DNA of 16,282 bases from Thermoplasmata archaeon (GTDB taxonomy: Archaea > Thermoplasmatota > Thermoplasmata > Thermoplasmatales > Thermoplasmataceae), in assembly GCA_021797525.1 (NCBI GenBank), contig JAJZZQ010000031.1, positions 1 through 16,282 of the forward strand. The letters are read 5' to 3'. Each line of letters starts with the position of its first letter. Positions within the stretch are counted from its first letter, which is position 1. The notes under the pieces are model-generated. The model searched no databases and was not told the origin of the DNA. It saw nothing but the letters and a program-made list of their open reading frames with translations. Below, in pieces: positions 6,688 through 13,613 of the stretch. The position numbers and the translations under genes are program-made.

Positions 6688-7629
6688 ATGGAAAAGATAG
6701 ATAAAGTTCTCATTTGCGATTCTGTAGATAATTTATTGATTGACGGTTTGAAGGAAAATAACATGGAATTTCAGTACATGCCTCAAATTACTCCGGAGCA
6801 ACTGAAGGAAATAATTCCGGAATTCCATATAATTGTGGTAAGGAGCAGAACAAAAGTCACTGAAGATGTTCTGGAAAGGGCCAGCAACCTGAAAATAATA
6901 GCAAGGGCAGGCATAGGCACCGATAACATTGATTTGGATGCCGCTGAATCCAGAGGAATACAGATTGTCACAGCAGCAGGATCTTCCACGCAGTCAGTAG
7001 CGGAACTGAATATTGGATTGATGATTTCATTATCAAGAAAAATGATAAGGCAGAGCGACAACACAAGAAAGAATGTGTGGATCAAGGAAACGGGCACTGA
7101 ACTTTATGGCAAGACTGTCGGGTTCATAGGTTTTGGAAGAATAGGCCAATCCACAGCTAGAATAACTGCATCTATGGGCATGAAGATTCTTGCATACGAC
7201 ATATTTCAGGACATGGAAAAGATGGAACAATTGGGGGGAGAATACACTGAGCTTGATGATCTTGTAAAAAATTCAGATGTGATATTCATTCTTGCATCAT
7301 TCTCCAGGGGGTATACATCCATGATTGGAAAGGAACTGCTGTCTACGGCTAAAAAGGGTGCAATGGTAATAGATACCAGCAGGGCTGAGTTCATTGACGG
7401 AAAATCACTTCTTGCTTCACTTCAATCTGGTCACATTTCAGGATTTGGAACAGATGTTTACTGGCATGAACCGCCAAAAGAAGAATGGGAAAAAGAACTC
7501 CTGAAGCTGGATAATGTAGTAGTTATGCCGCATATTGGAGCCCAGACCAGGGAAGCACAGCAAAGAGTTGCCCAGTTTACGCTGAATAATCTTATGGAAA
7601 AAATTGAGGCGATGCAGGAGTGTTATTAA
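6688..7629 (+). CDS. serA: D-3-phosphoglycerate dehydrogenase-like 2-hydroxyacid dehydrogenase
   Basis: This 313-residue NAD-dependent dehydrogenase would oxidise 3-phosphoglycerate to 3-phosphohydroxypyruvate, the first step of the phosphorylated serine route. Visible features are the substrate-binding VRSRTKV (51-57) and RAGIGTDNID (73-82), the Rossmann motif GFIGFGRIG (145-153) with acidic D171 for NAD, and the catalytic triad R232, E261 (DVYWHEPP) and H282 (PHIGAQT). It is the short form with no C-terminal ACT regulatory domain, so serine feedback through ACT is not expected. Two motifs are unusual: the normal 'PLT..T' loop is replaced by ASFSRGYTSMI, and the Arg loop reads DTSRAEFIDG rather than 'ARG..vd'. 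A hydroxypyruvate/glyoxylate reductase role is the main alternative. ATG 6688 is preferred to the upstream TTG 6664. It overlaps the aminotransferase gene by ten bases. Confidence 0.75.
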   Translation: MEKIDKVLICDSVDNLLIDGLKENNMEFQYMPQITPEQLKEIIPEFHIIVVRSRTKVTEDVLERASNLKIIARAGIGTDNIDLDAAESRGIQIVTAAGSSTQSVAELNIGLMISLSRKMIRQSDNTRKNVWIKETGTELYGKTVGFIGFGRIGQSTARITASMGMKILAYDIFQDMEKMEQLGGEYTELDDLVKNSDVIFILASFSRGYTSMIGKELLSTAKKGAMVIDTSRAEFIDGKSLLASLQSGHISGFGTDVYWHEPPKEEWEKELLKLDNVVVMPHIGAQTREAQQRVAQFTLNNLMEKIEAMQECY

Positions 7630-8738
7630 TTCCAGGGCCTGTGGAAGTGCCCAAGCGTGTCCTGAATGCCTCTGCGAAGATAGACAACCATAGATCACAT
7701 GAGTTTAAGGAAATTGTGAAGTATGCTGCAGATTACATGAATAAATTTGCAGATTCCACATCAACATGCATTACCACAGGATCTGGCACACTAGCCGTTG
7801 AATCCATGATCTATTCTTTTACAAGAAAGGGAGATGCAGTGCTTGGAGTTTCCTTTGGAGAGTTCGGGGACAGGTTGCTTGAAAGCCTGCAAAGGAAAGG
7901 AGTGAAAGTTGTTCCTTTAAAAAAGTCCAAAGAAGACACGTTAACTTTAGATGAACTGAAAGCTGTTCTGAATTCACAGAAAGAATTAAAATCCGTCTTC
8001 TTTGTGCATAATGAAACAGGAAATGGAACTTCCATCCATAACCTGGAAGAACTTACAAAGTTCTGCAAGGCAAGTGGCCTTAAGGTGTATGTGGATGCAG
8101 TGTCATCATTCGGAGCAGTGCCCATATACGTCAATAAATGGGGAATTGATGCAATGGCAACATGCAGCCAGAAGGGGATTGCGTCTGTTCCGGGGCTTGG
8201 TATAGTATGCCTGGGAAAGGAGCAGTCTGAAAATCTGAGTGTTGATCCTGATATTCCAAAATACCTTGACATTGGCATTTCCATGAACTTCATGAAAAAA
8301 AATGAAACCCCCTACACACCAGCGACGGGTGCTTTCAGGGCTTTAAGGGAAGCATTGCAAATACTGGATCGGGAAGGCCTGGAAACAAGATGGAGGAGGC
8401 ATTCATGGAATGCTAATTTCCTGAGAGAGAACTTGAAGGAGCAGGGATTTGAGATTTATGGAAATAGTGGAAACTATTCTGACACAGTGATTGCATTCTA
8501 CCCCAAAATGGAACCTGTGAAGGTTATAAAATCCCTGGAAGAAAGGAACATAATCATTTCCAAGGGGATGGGAGAACTTTCAAATGAGATCGTAAGGGTC
8601 GGGAATCTTGGAATCGTAAGCGGAACTGAAATAATGAGGTTTCTGAATGCATTTTTCCAGATTTCTGGCTCAGAAAGGCACGTCAAGCAGACAGAACTAG
8701 ATAACATATCCCAGATAGATAGAGAGTTGCTGGCATAG
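7620..8738 (+). CDS. Class V aminotransferase (phosphoserine or serine/alanine-glyoxylate type)
   Basis: This 372-residue PLP enzyme opens with LLIPGPVEVP, the standard start of the alanine-glyoxylate/serine-pyruvate aminotransferase group. Motifs are HEF (27-29), phosphate-binding GSGTLAVE (54-61), the PLP nitrogen-binding aspartate in YVDAVSSFG (D159), and the Schiff-base lysine in TCSQKGIASVPGL (K185). The C-terminal substrate Arg region is probably NEIVRVGNLG. In this operon its likely job is to convert 3-phosphohydroxypyruvate plus glutamate to phosphoserine; many archaea use such a class V enzyme instead of classical SerC. The start GTG 7620 lies within the dehydrogenase's last codons, immediately after GCAGGA, implying translational coupling. 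A T-tract (8762-8768) follows the stop by 23 bases. Confidence 0.8.
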   Translation: MLLIPGPVEVPKRVLNASAKIDNHRSHEFKEIVKYAADYMNKFADSTSTCITTGSGTLAVESMIYSFTRKGDAVLGVSFGEFGDRLLESLQRKGVKVVPLKKSKEDTLTLDELKAVLNSQKELKSVFFVHNETGNGTSIHNLEELTKFCKASGLKVYVDAVSSFGAVPIYVNKWGIDAMATCSQKGIASVPGLGIVCLGKEQSENLSVDPDIPKYLDIGISMNFMKKNETPYTPATGAFRALREALQILDREGLETRWRRHSWNANFLRENLKEQGFEIYGNSGNYSDTVIAFYPKMEPVKVIKSLEERNIIISKGMGELSNEIVRVGNLGIVSGTEIMRFLNAFFQISGSERHVKQTELDNISQIDRELLA

Positions 8739-8761
8739 ATAAGAAAGTGTAAAATTAACCA

Positions 8762-8768
8762 TTTTTTT
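8762..8768 (+). terminator. Poly-T terminator of the serA-aminotransferase operon
   Basis: Seven consecutive T bases lie 23 bases after the aminotransferase stop, matching the T-tract terminators typical of archaeal RNA polymerase. Confidence 0.5.
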
Positions 8769-8809
8769 CTCTGAGTATATAATATCTATGAAATTGATAG
8801 ATTTGATCC

Positions 8810-8988
8810 TTAACTCTTCAGAAATGTAGGCACATGTTCCGGCATGATGCCGAATGTCCCCAGGATTTCCTTCTGTTTTCTGGTTATTTCTGTGGTGATC
8901 TCCTTACCATCGTGCAGTATCACCTTCCTTAGTTTATGCAACTCCAAGAACATCTTCTCCACGGAGTCTGTAGTGTTTCTCTCACTTC
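8810..8988 (-). pseudogene. C-terminal remnant of a transposase, cut by the IS3 element
   Basis: On the minus strand the frame leaves the IS3 end at 8988 and continues for about 58 codons to TAA at 8810. It contains VEKMFLELHKLRKVILHDG and ITTEITRKQKEILGTFGI. That pattern (a short helix, 'L..lr.v.l..G', then 'T..Q.eIL..lG') resembles the last segment of IS1634/IS4-type transposases, but is not similar enough to the copy at 3486 to be the same element. The N-terminal and catalytic parts are absent on this side. The right flank of the IS3 element (11859 onward) does not read on in the same frame, so the rest was probably lost. Confidence 0.45.
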
Positions 8989-8997
8989 TGGACAAAT
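8987..8997 (+). repeat. IS3 terminal inverted repeat at the orfB side
   Basis: TCTGGACAAAT is the exact inverse of 11850-11860. The true end is taken as TG at 8989. Confidence 0.75.
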
Positions 8998-9008
8998 CAA
9001 GAAAAGAA

Positions 9009-9998
9009 TTAAGATACGGTTCCTGCCGTTACACCTCCTTTCTTCATTTCCATATTTCTCTCCTTCCTTAATATTCTTGCCTTCTCGATCTTTGCCTCCC
9101 TCACTGCAAGCAGAATGTCTGGTTCTCCCCTGTAATACTGTACTGGTGTGAGATAGTTGAGTGATGAATGCCTTCTCTTGTTGTTGTGGTAATCGATGAT
9201 TTTGGATATCTCCTGTTTGGCCTGCTCATAATCTGTAAGTGTCACAGTTGCTAGAGATTCCCTCATTGTCCTGTTGGCCCTTTCAACTATCCCATTCTGT
9301 TCCGGTGTGTGTGGATGTATGAGTTTCTGTGTGAGGTTATTCTGTTTCAGCACTGTCTTGAATTCCATTGCAATGAATGATGAACCGTTATCAGACTGTA
9401 TTATTGGTTCTGCAATGGAATCCTTCCTCAGATTCTCTATTGCAGACAGCGCTTCCATGGATACAGAACCTGCATCCATTGATATCAACAGTGAATGGTG
9501 CACAATGTACCTGGAATATTCGTCTATGAATATTATGAGATGGAAGAACCTCCCTGCTATTTTGATATATATAATATCTGTCTGCCAGCGTTCATCTGGC
9601 GATTTTGCATGTTCCGGTCGTGTTGATGCCCATGTCTTCTTGTTCCATGGTATTATGAGATCATGTTTTTTCAGTATTCTGTAAACAGTGGACGGAGAGA
9701 AATATGCAAGATTCTCATGTATCAGGGTATAGGCGATCTCCCTGAAGGATTTCATTGGACTTCTTTGCCTGAAACTCACAACCATCCACTCCTCTTCATC
9801 CCTGACAACAAACGGGTTGAACCTTTTATCCATGAGTGGTGAGAAATCCATCTGTGAGTAGTACCATGATCTTGATATTCCCACTGTTTTGAGTGCAGTT
9901 CCAATGGAATATCCTGCCATTTCAACTGCTTTCATGACTGTCCTGTGGATGTCATAAAAGAGTGATCTCATGATTGCTATAGGAGAATTAACCTGCAT
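9009..9998 (-). pseudogene. IS3-family transposase, OrfB/integrase part, separated from OrfA by IS110
   Basis: This 329-residue segment is the DDE integrase half of an IS3 transposase. It has a helical HTH_21-like region (about 70-125, SPSTVYRILKKHDL), then the core with DERWQTDIIYIK (D141), IIQSDNGSSF (D203) and HTPEQNGIVERANRT (E239), ending with YHNNKRRHSSLNYLTPVQY. All three catalytic residues are present and no internal stop is seen. Its upstream neighbour orfA is separated by a 1.45-kb IS110 element. The junction at ATG 9998 is where IS110 begins, so this ATG is probably an internal Met of the original fused protein rather than a natural start. It is labelled as broken because the full transposase cannot be made without the N-terminal part. 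Confidence 0.8.
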
Positions 9999-10035
9999 GA
10001 AATGAATTACGGGTAGCCGGAATTCAAGCAGGGAG

Positions 10036-10153
10036 GGGTAGAAGGAAGAGGCTGTGGATTTGGATCCACTTACTCATGATTCTACCCTGATCACAATCAC
10101 CGATCGGCAATCTCTTCCCAACGGGGAAGCTAATAGGTGCCTGTGGCGTGATC
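10036..10153 (+). ncRNA. Candidate IS110 bridge RNA
   Basis: IS110-group elements encode a bridge RNA in the leader upstream of the recombinase. Two nested structures can be drawn here. Loop 1: stem GGGTAGAA (10036-10043) with TTCTACCC (10080-10087), a symmetric 10+10 internal loop, and apical hairpin GTGGAT-TTGG-ATCCAC (10054-10069). Loop 2: stem GATCAC (10089-10094) with GTGATC (10148-10153), inner stem CACC/GGTG (10098-10101 with 10136-10139), an internal loop, and apical hairpin CTTCCC-AACG-GGGAAG (10114-10129). The 5' strand of loop 2 contains ATCGGCAAT (10103-10111), identical to the right end of the element including the AT core (11444-11452), as expected for a left donor guide. I could not match the remaining guide strands to the target, so functional assignment of loop 1 is open. 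Confidence 0.55.
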
Positions 10154-10192
10154 GTTTCTCCCCGCATGGATGCAGGCAGGAAAGGGATAAAA

Positions 10193-11422
10193 ATGCTTTC
10201 AGTAGGAATAGATACGCACCAGAAGGTGCATCAGGTGGAGGTGCAGAATAAAGACGGAAAGGTAATGTGGAGAGGCCAGATAGGCAACGACAGGAAGGGC
10301 TTTGACGATCTTCTTTTGAAGCTGCAGACGGTAGAGAGGAGCAACAGCGATACAGTAAAGGGAATATTCATCAACCCCACAGGGAACTATCATGTTCCCA
10401 TACAGCACTTCCTTGAATCGTCCGGTTATACCGTCATATGTGTGGATGCAAGGATCACGGATATGGCCAGAACGATGTCAAACCTTGGAAAGGAGAAATC
10501 CGACAGGGCGGATGCACACATGCTCGCATCCACTCCATGGTTACCGGGAAACGCATCGGAAAAGAGACCGCACATAAGGGGAGATGAATCCGGACTGACA
10601 AGGCTCCTTGACAGCGTCAGGAGGAACGTGACAAGGATAGTGAACATAATATCATCGGACCTTGCCTGTATTTTCCCGGAGTTCACGGACATCTTTCCTG
10701 ACATCCCGTCAAGGACGTCCATAGCAATACTGGAGAAATACACAACGCCTGAAAGGATCGTGAAGGCAGGCGTGGATGCAACCCTGAAAACAATGCAGAA
10801 ATCCAGCAGAAACCATTACGGGAGGGTCGATGCGGAAAAACTAATAGACCTGGCAGGGAACTCCATCGGCATTCCCGATGCGTCCGGTGTTTACGCGTTC
10901 AGGATCAGGGAGAATGTGGCAAGACTCACCGCAGAGCTCAGGACAGTAATGGAGATAGAGGCCAGGATTCTCAGGGATACAGGGGACAACGAGGACGTGA
11001 AGAGGATCGATGACATGAAGGGTATCGGACCGGTGAACGCCGCCTCAATCGTCTCCGAGATTGGTAGCATAGGCCAGTTTGATTCTGCTCTCAAGCTGCA
11101 GTCATATGGAGGCAAAGCTCCGAACATGACGGGAAGTGGAGGCAAGAATCATGCAACTGGATTATCCAGGGTGAGGAACCCATATCTCTCCAATGCAATA
11201 CATGAATGTGCAGTTTCCATGGTGAACCACAAGAACGAGGAGTTCCTTGCCATATTCAACCGGGAGATCGGGAAGGGAAAAAAACCGACCCAGGCATACA
11301 CCGTCGTCGGCAGGAGACTCCTCTTTCACATATACACCATACTGAAGAACAGGAAACCATACAGGCAGAGGCTACCTGAAACTGGAAAAGAGGGAGAGGG
11401 GTCAAGTTCCGCTGCAAGCTGA
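10193..11422 (+). CDS. IS110-family recombinase (DEDD transposase)
   Basis: This 409-residue recombinase has an N-terminal RuvC-like domain with D7 (VGIDTHQ), the PTGNYHVP segment and KSDRADAHML (D104, D107). A helical middle with a helix-hairpin-helix-like MKGIGPVNAASIVSEIG follows (275-291), then the C-terminal Tnp domain with SYGGKAPNMTGSGGK, where S315 is the likely nucleophile. The position normally held by the second acidic residue of DEDD (usually E before PTG or TG.Y) is Asn (N61). Whether this is a lineage variant or an inactivating change is not clear from one copy. ATG 10193 starts exactly at the family's usual MLSVGID and follows a purine-rich stretch; the frame stays open back to GTG 10148, which lies in the proposed RNA. 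The protein would act with the bridge RNA in the leader. Confidence 0.85.
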   Translation: MLSVGIDTHQKVHQVEVQNKDGKVMWRGQIGNDRKGFDDLLLKLQTVERSNSDTVKGIFINPTGNYHVPIQHFLESSGYTVICVDARITDMARTMSNLGKEKSDRADAHMLASTPWLPGNASEKRPHIRGDESGLTRLLDSVRRNVTRIVNIISSDLACIFPEFTDIFPDIPSRTSIAILEKYTTPERIVKAGVDATLKTMQKSSRNHYGRVDAEKLIDLAGNSIGIPDASGVYAFRIRENVARLTAELRTVMEIEARILRDTGDNEDVKRIDDMKGIGPVNAASIVSEIGSIGQFDSALKLQSYGGKAPNMTGSGGKNHATGLSRVRNPYLSNAIHECAVSMVNHKNEEFLAIFNREIGKGKKPTQAYTVVGRRLLFHIYTILKNRKPYRQRLPETGKEGEGSSSAAS

Positions 11423-11452
11423 TGCGAACGCCCTTGAACGACTATCGGCAAT

Positions 11453-11808
11453 GTGACCCCCCTTGGATTCCCTCGTTAATCTAATATAGGTGTCTTTTCC
11501 CTCCTCTGCAAGCGTTCTCCAATCTTTTTTTTTGATCTCAGGATTCTCAAACGTGATCTCTGCGACCACGTCCTTGAGTCTTGATATCTCCAGATCCTTT
11601 TCTGCCGTTATCTGATTCTGATCTCTCTTTTTCCCCCTGCTCTCAAATATCTCATGTGCACTGTTTGTAAGTTGATCTTTCCAGTAGTGGAATCTTGCAG
11701 TTCCGATATTATATTTCCTGCAGAGATCTGCCACTATATTGTCCCGCTCATTCCTTCCATGACTATTTTCAATTTCTCCTCAGCTTTATACACTTTCTTC
11801 TCTGACAT
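11453..11808 (-). pseudogene. IS3-family OrfA (HTH part), frameshifted and truncated by IS110
   Basis: ATG 11808 opens MSEKKVYKAEEKLKIVMEG..., a typical IS3 OrfA start, then meets a TAG at 11736-11734. One base too few between ACAATAT and AGTGGCA shifts the frame. After the shift the reading resumes as VADLCRKYNIGTARFHYWKDQL (the HTH_Tnp_1 recognition helix region), followed by a leucine-zipper-like stretch (EISRLKDVVAEITFENPEIKKKDW) used by IS3 OrfA for multimerisation. It runs to the IS110 boundary at 11452; the last 17 residues of the open frame (to 11402) are encoded by IS110. With the missing base restored and IS110 removed, OrfA plus OrfB would form one protein of about 448 residues. 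A TATA-like AATTTATG (minus strand, about 11828-11835) sits about 26 bases before ATG 11808. Confidence 0.75.
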
Positions 11809-11849
11809 ATATTCGGTTTAGAACATAAATTCTCACTTTTAATTTCACA

Positions 11850-11860
11850 ATTTGTCCAGA
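11850..11860 (-). repeat. IS3 terminal inverted repeat at the orfA side
   Basis: Exact inverse of 8987-8997. It lies just upstream of the orfA promoter. Confidence 0.75.
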
Positions 11861-11931
11861 GATGAGATAAACATTTCATGAACAAGCATGGATTCATGGA
11901 GCTAACAATCTCAAGATACTTTCTCATCTCT
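11858..11931. repeat. Inverted repeat flanking the outer side of the IS3 end
   Basis: AGAGATGAGA (11858-11867) is exactly inverted at 11922-11931, with 54 bases between. It straddles the IS3 boundary by one base. It might form a cruciform or RNA hairpin, or be the edge of an older element. No gene is visible between 11859 and 12045. Confidence 0.35.
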
Positions 11932-12045
11932 CCAGAAATTTCTAAAAAGATAGGTGATTAATGAGTTATGATATTAGTACACTGTCCACTATCGTCATCA
12001 TTTTTCTTAATCAAAGTTAATTGCTGAAAATAAACTCAGTTTATG

Positions 12046-12483
12046 TCAGTCTTTTTGCTTACTTATTTTTTTAGAGGTGTTTCTGAATTTAGATTTTTTT
12101 TGCAGGGCGGGAGCTATTCCTGCCAACAGCAATACTAAGAAGGAAATGGCCGCGAAACTAGTTAGATTGAAATTTAGGTATTGCCCACCCGCACCGAAAA
12201 TAATCGTTAAATACCCCCACCTTACAGAATTATTGACATCTTGAAACATTCTGATAGGCAAGATGATTATAACAAAATCGTAAACTGCAGCAACAATGGG
12301 AAAGTAACTGGGGAGGTTGCCTCCCGTTCCAATCTGCAAGAGCTTTGAACTGTTCAGTACTGGATTGAAGTAAATCCCTATTTCAAATCCGGATTCAATA
12401 ATGAGAAGAATCGTTGCTACCATACCGTAAAAAAAATAGGGGTGCGAGTCGATATATTTATTCATTTCTTTAGTGTAAGACAT
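12046..12483 (-). CDS. Small four-helix membrane protein, partner of the secreted Gly/Ala-rich protein
   Basis: This 145-residue protein has about four hydrophobic segments (roughly 17-38, 58-79, 87-103 and 107-126) and a strongly basic tail (KKSKFRNTSKKISKQKD), placing the C-terminus in the cytoplasm by the positive-inside rule. I recognise no family. It starts ten bases after the stop of the larger secreted-protein gene, with a GAGG sequence overlapping that stop, so the two are very likely cotranscribed and translated together. In toxin/immunity or transporter pairs, a small multi-helix membrane protein in this position often protects the producer. That role is only a hypothesis here. A palindrome ATAAACT-C-AGTTTAT (12030-12044) lies directly after the stop. 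Confidence 0.6.
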   Translation of the reverse strand: MSYTKEMNKYIDSHPYFFYGMVATILLIIESGFEIGIYFNPVLNSSKLLQIGTGGNLPSYFPIVAAVYDFVIIILPIRMFQDVNNSVRWGYLTIIFGAGGQYLNFNLTSFAAISFLVLLLAGIAPALQKKSKFRNTSKKISKQKD

Positions 12484-12493
12484 ATTTATTCCT

Positions 12494-13519
12494 CTAAGAT
12501 GGGCTCAATGTTTGGCTCACATAGTGCCAATTCATGCTGCCATAATCATTTACACCATTTTGAACCATGGAATCGAAGCTGTTAAGATAATTAGCCCCGG
12601 GAAGTTCTGGAAATGGTCCGAATATAGTGTGGAATGATTCAGTGTTTGCGTTCCATGCATACACTTGAATTGCATTAGAGACTCCATCCAAAAAAACAGT
12701 TTGTTGAGTTAATGTCTCGAAGTAATTGTGAGTTTGGTAGGTAGAATCAAAAGCACTATTCAGTGTTGCAATTTCTGAAGAAAGAATAGCATACGAAGCA
12801 ATTGCAGCTACAGCGCCTAGAACAAGTCCAATTACAGAGGCCGCGGCGGCCGCAGTAATAATTCCCGCTATAACTGCGGCTCCCATACCTGCCCCAAAAC
12901 CAAAACTGAGTGATACTCCGAGGTTGGCCTGGCTCAATTCAGAACTTACATCTTGATAATAATATAAGGCATTTGATCCAGTGTATACAACATAGTAGTA
13001 ATAATTGTACCCGACGGTGAGCCCACCCAAATACCAGGGGAGGGTAATTGGGATTATATTGAACGAAATGTATGGATCTGCCGATCTATTAAGATTAGAA
13101 TTCCCCAATGGTATTTGGAAAGTTGCAATACTGCTGTGGTCAGTTAAAAGTGCATTTTGAGTTTCCAGGTTTGCTATATTATCTAATTGCTTTTGATACA
13201 ATAGATTAGATTTTAAAAACATTGCAAAAATGGAGGACCCGGTCATATTATTTATTGGACCATAAACAAATCCGCGATTAGAATACCACGAATAAAACTC
13301 GAATTTGAGTATGTGTTGGGCTAACGATAGGTTACTAACATGAAAATTCATTTGGGTGAATTTGTATTGAGAGGCTACTGAAACATATGAGGTATATTTT
13401 TCAGCTTGTGTACTGTTTGAAACATTTGTAATAGAAGATAAAGACAGCATCACAAAAACAACTGCTATTATGACAGATAACACCATCCTGACACTTTTTC
13501 TTTTATTTTTAAATTTCAT
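12494..13519 (-). CDS. Secreted or anchored protein with a Gly/Ala-rich hydrophobic segment
   Basis: This 341-residue protein has a basic N-terminus (KFKNKRKSVR) followed by a hydrophobic stretch (about 11-31) typical of a signal peptide or anchor. A Tyr/Asn/Ser-rich exported region follows. Residues 201-246 form an unusually Gly/Ala-rich hydrophobic segment (FGFGAGMGAAVIAGI, then AAAAASVIGLVLGAVAAIA), long enough for a helical hairpin in a membrane and rich in small-xxx-small spacing like glycine zippers. A polar C-terminal domain with aromatic residues (VYAWN, FGPFPELPG) ends the protein. The only cysteine-free architecture resembles secreted pore-forming or bacteriocin-like proteins, but there is no family match I can name. 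ATG 13519 lies about 26 bases after a TATA box, implying a leaderless mRNA. It heads a two-gene unit with the 145-residue membrane protein. Confidence 0.65.
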   Translation of the reverse strand: MKFKNKRKSVRMVLSVIIAVVFVMLSLSSITNVSNSTQAEKYTSYVSVASQYKFTQMNFHVSNLSLAQHILKFEFYSWYSNRGFVYGPINNMTGSSIFAMFLKSNLLYQKQLDNIANLETQNALLTDHSSIATFQIPLGNSNLNRSADPYISFNIIPITLPWYLGGLTVGYNYYYYVVYTGSNALYYYQDVSSELSQANLGVSLSFGFGAGMGAAVIAGIITAAAAASVIGLVLGAVAAIASYAILSSEIATLNSAFDSTYQTHNYFETLTQQTVFLDGVSNAIQVYAWNANTESFHTIFGPFPELPGANYLNSFDSMVQNGVNDYGSMNWHYVSQTLSPS

Positions 13520-13539
13520 AATCAACCATAGATGTTTTC

Positions 13540-13549
13540 AATATTAAAT
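13540..13549 (-). promoter_or_regulatory. TATA box of the secreted-protein operon
   Basis: The minus strand reads ATTTAATATT, centred about 26 bases before ATG 13519. This fits a leaderless archaeal promoter and supports that start over TTG 13525. Confidence 0.5.
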
Positions 13550-13613
13550 CTTTGGGCTAATAATAGTATCAAGGCAATGCGTTAAATATGCATATTTATC
13601 CACAAGTTTCTCA

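Larger units (their letters stand above)
9999..11452 (+). mobile_element. IS110-family insertion sequence inserted in the IS3 element
   Basis: The boundaries are inferred. An AT dinucleotide occurs at both junctions (9997-9998 and 11451-11452). Deleting 9999-11452 leaves one AT and puts IS3 orfA and orfB in the same frame (K-G-G-H joined to M-Q-V-N) without a stop. IS110 elements are known to lack terminal inverted repeats and to insert at a short core dinucleotide. The element has a long leader (about 190 bases) before its gene and only 30 bases after it, as in the IS110 rather than the IS1111 subgroup. Length is 1454 bases. Confidence 0.65.
8989..11858 (-). mobile_element. IS3-family insertion sequence, interrupted by an IS110 element
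   Basis: Ends are TGGACAAAT (8989-8997) and its exact inverse ATTTGTCCA (11850-11858), with the TG...CA termini usual for IS3. The perfect match extends two bases further out on each side (8987-8997 and 11850-11860). Without the inserted IS110 the element would be 1416 bases, a normal IS3 size. It carries orfA (N-terminal HTH part) and orfB (integrase part) on the minus strand. The 3-4 base target duplication expected for IS3 is not seen (TTC on one side, GAG on the other). Confidence 0.8.

Noticed and set aside
10148..10192. GTG 10148 as the IS110 recombinase start
   Set aside because: It would put the first 15 residues in the proposed RNA stem; ATG 10193 gives the family's typical MLSVGID start.
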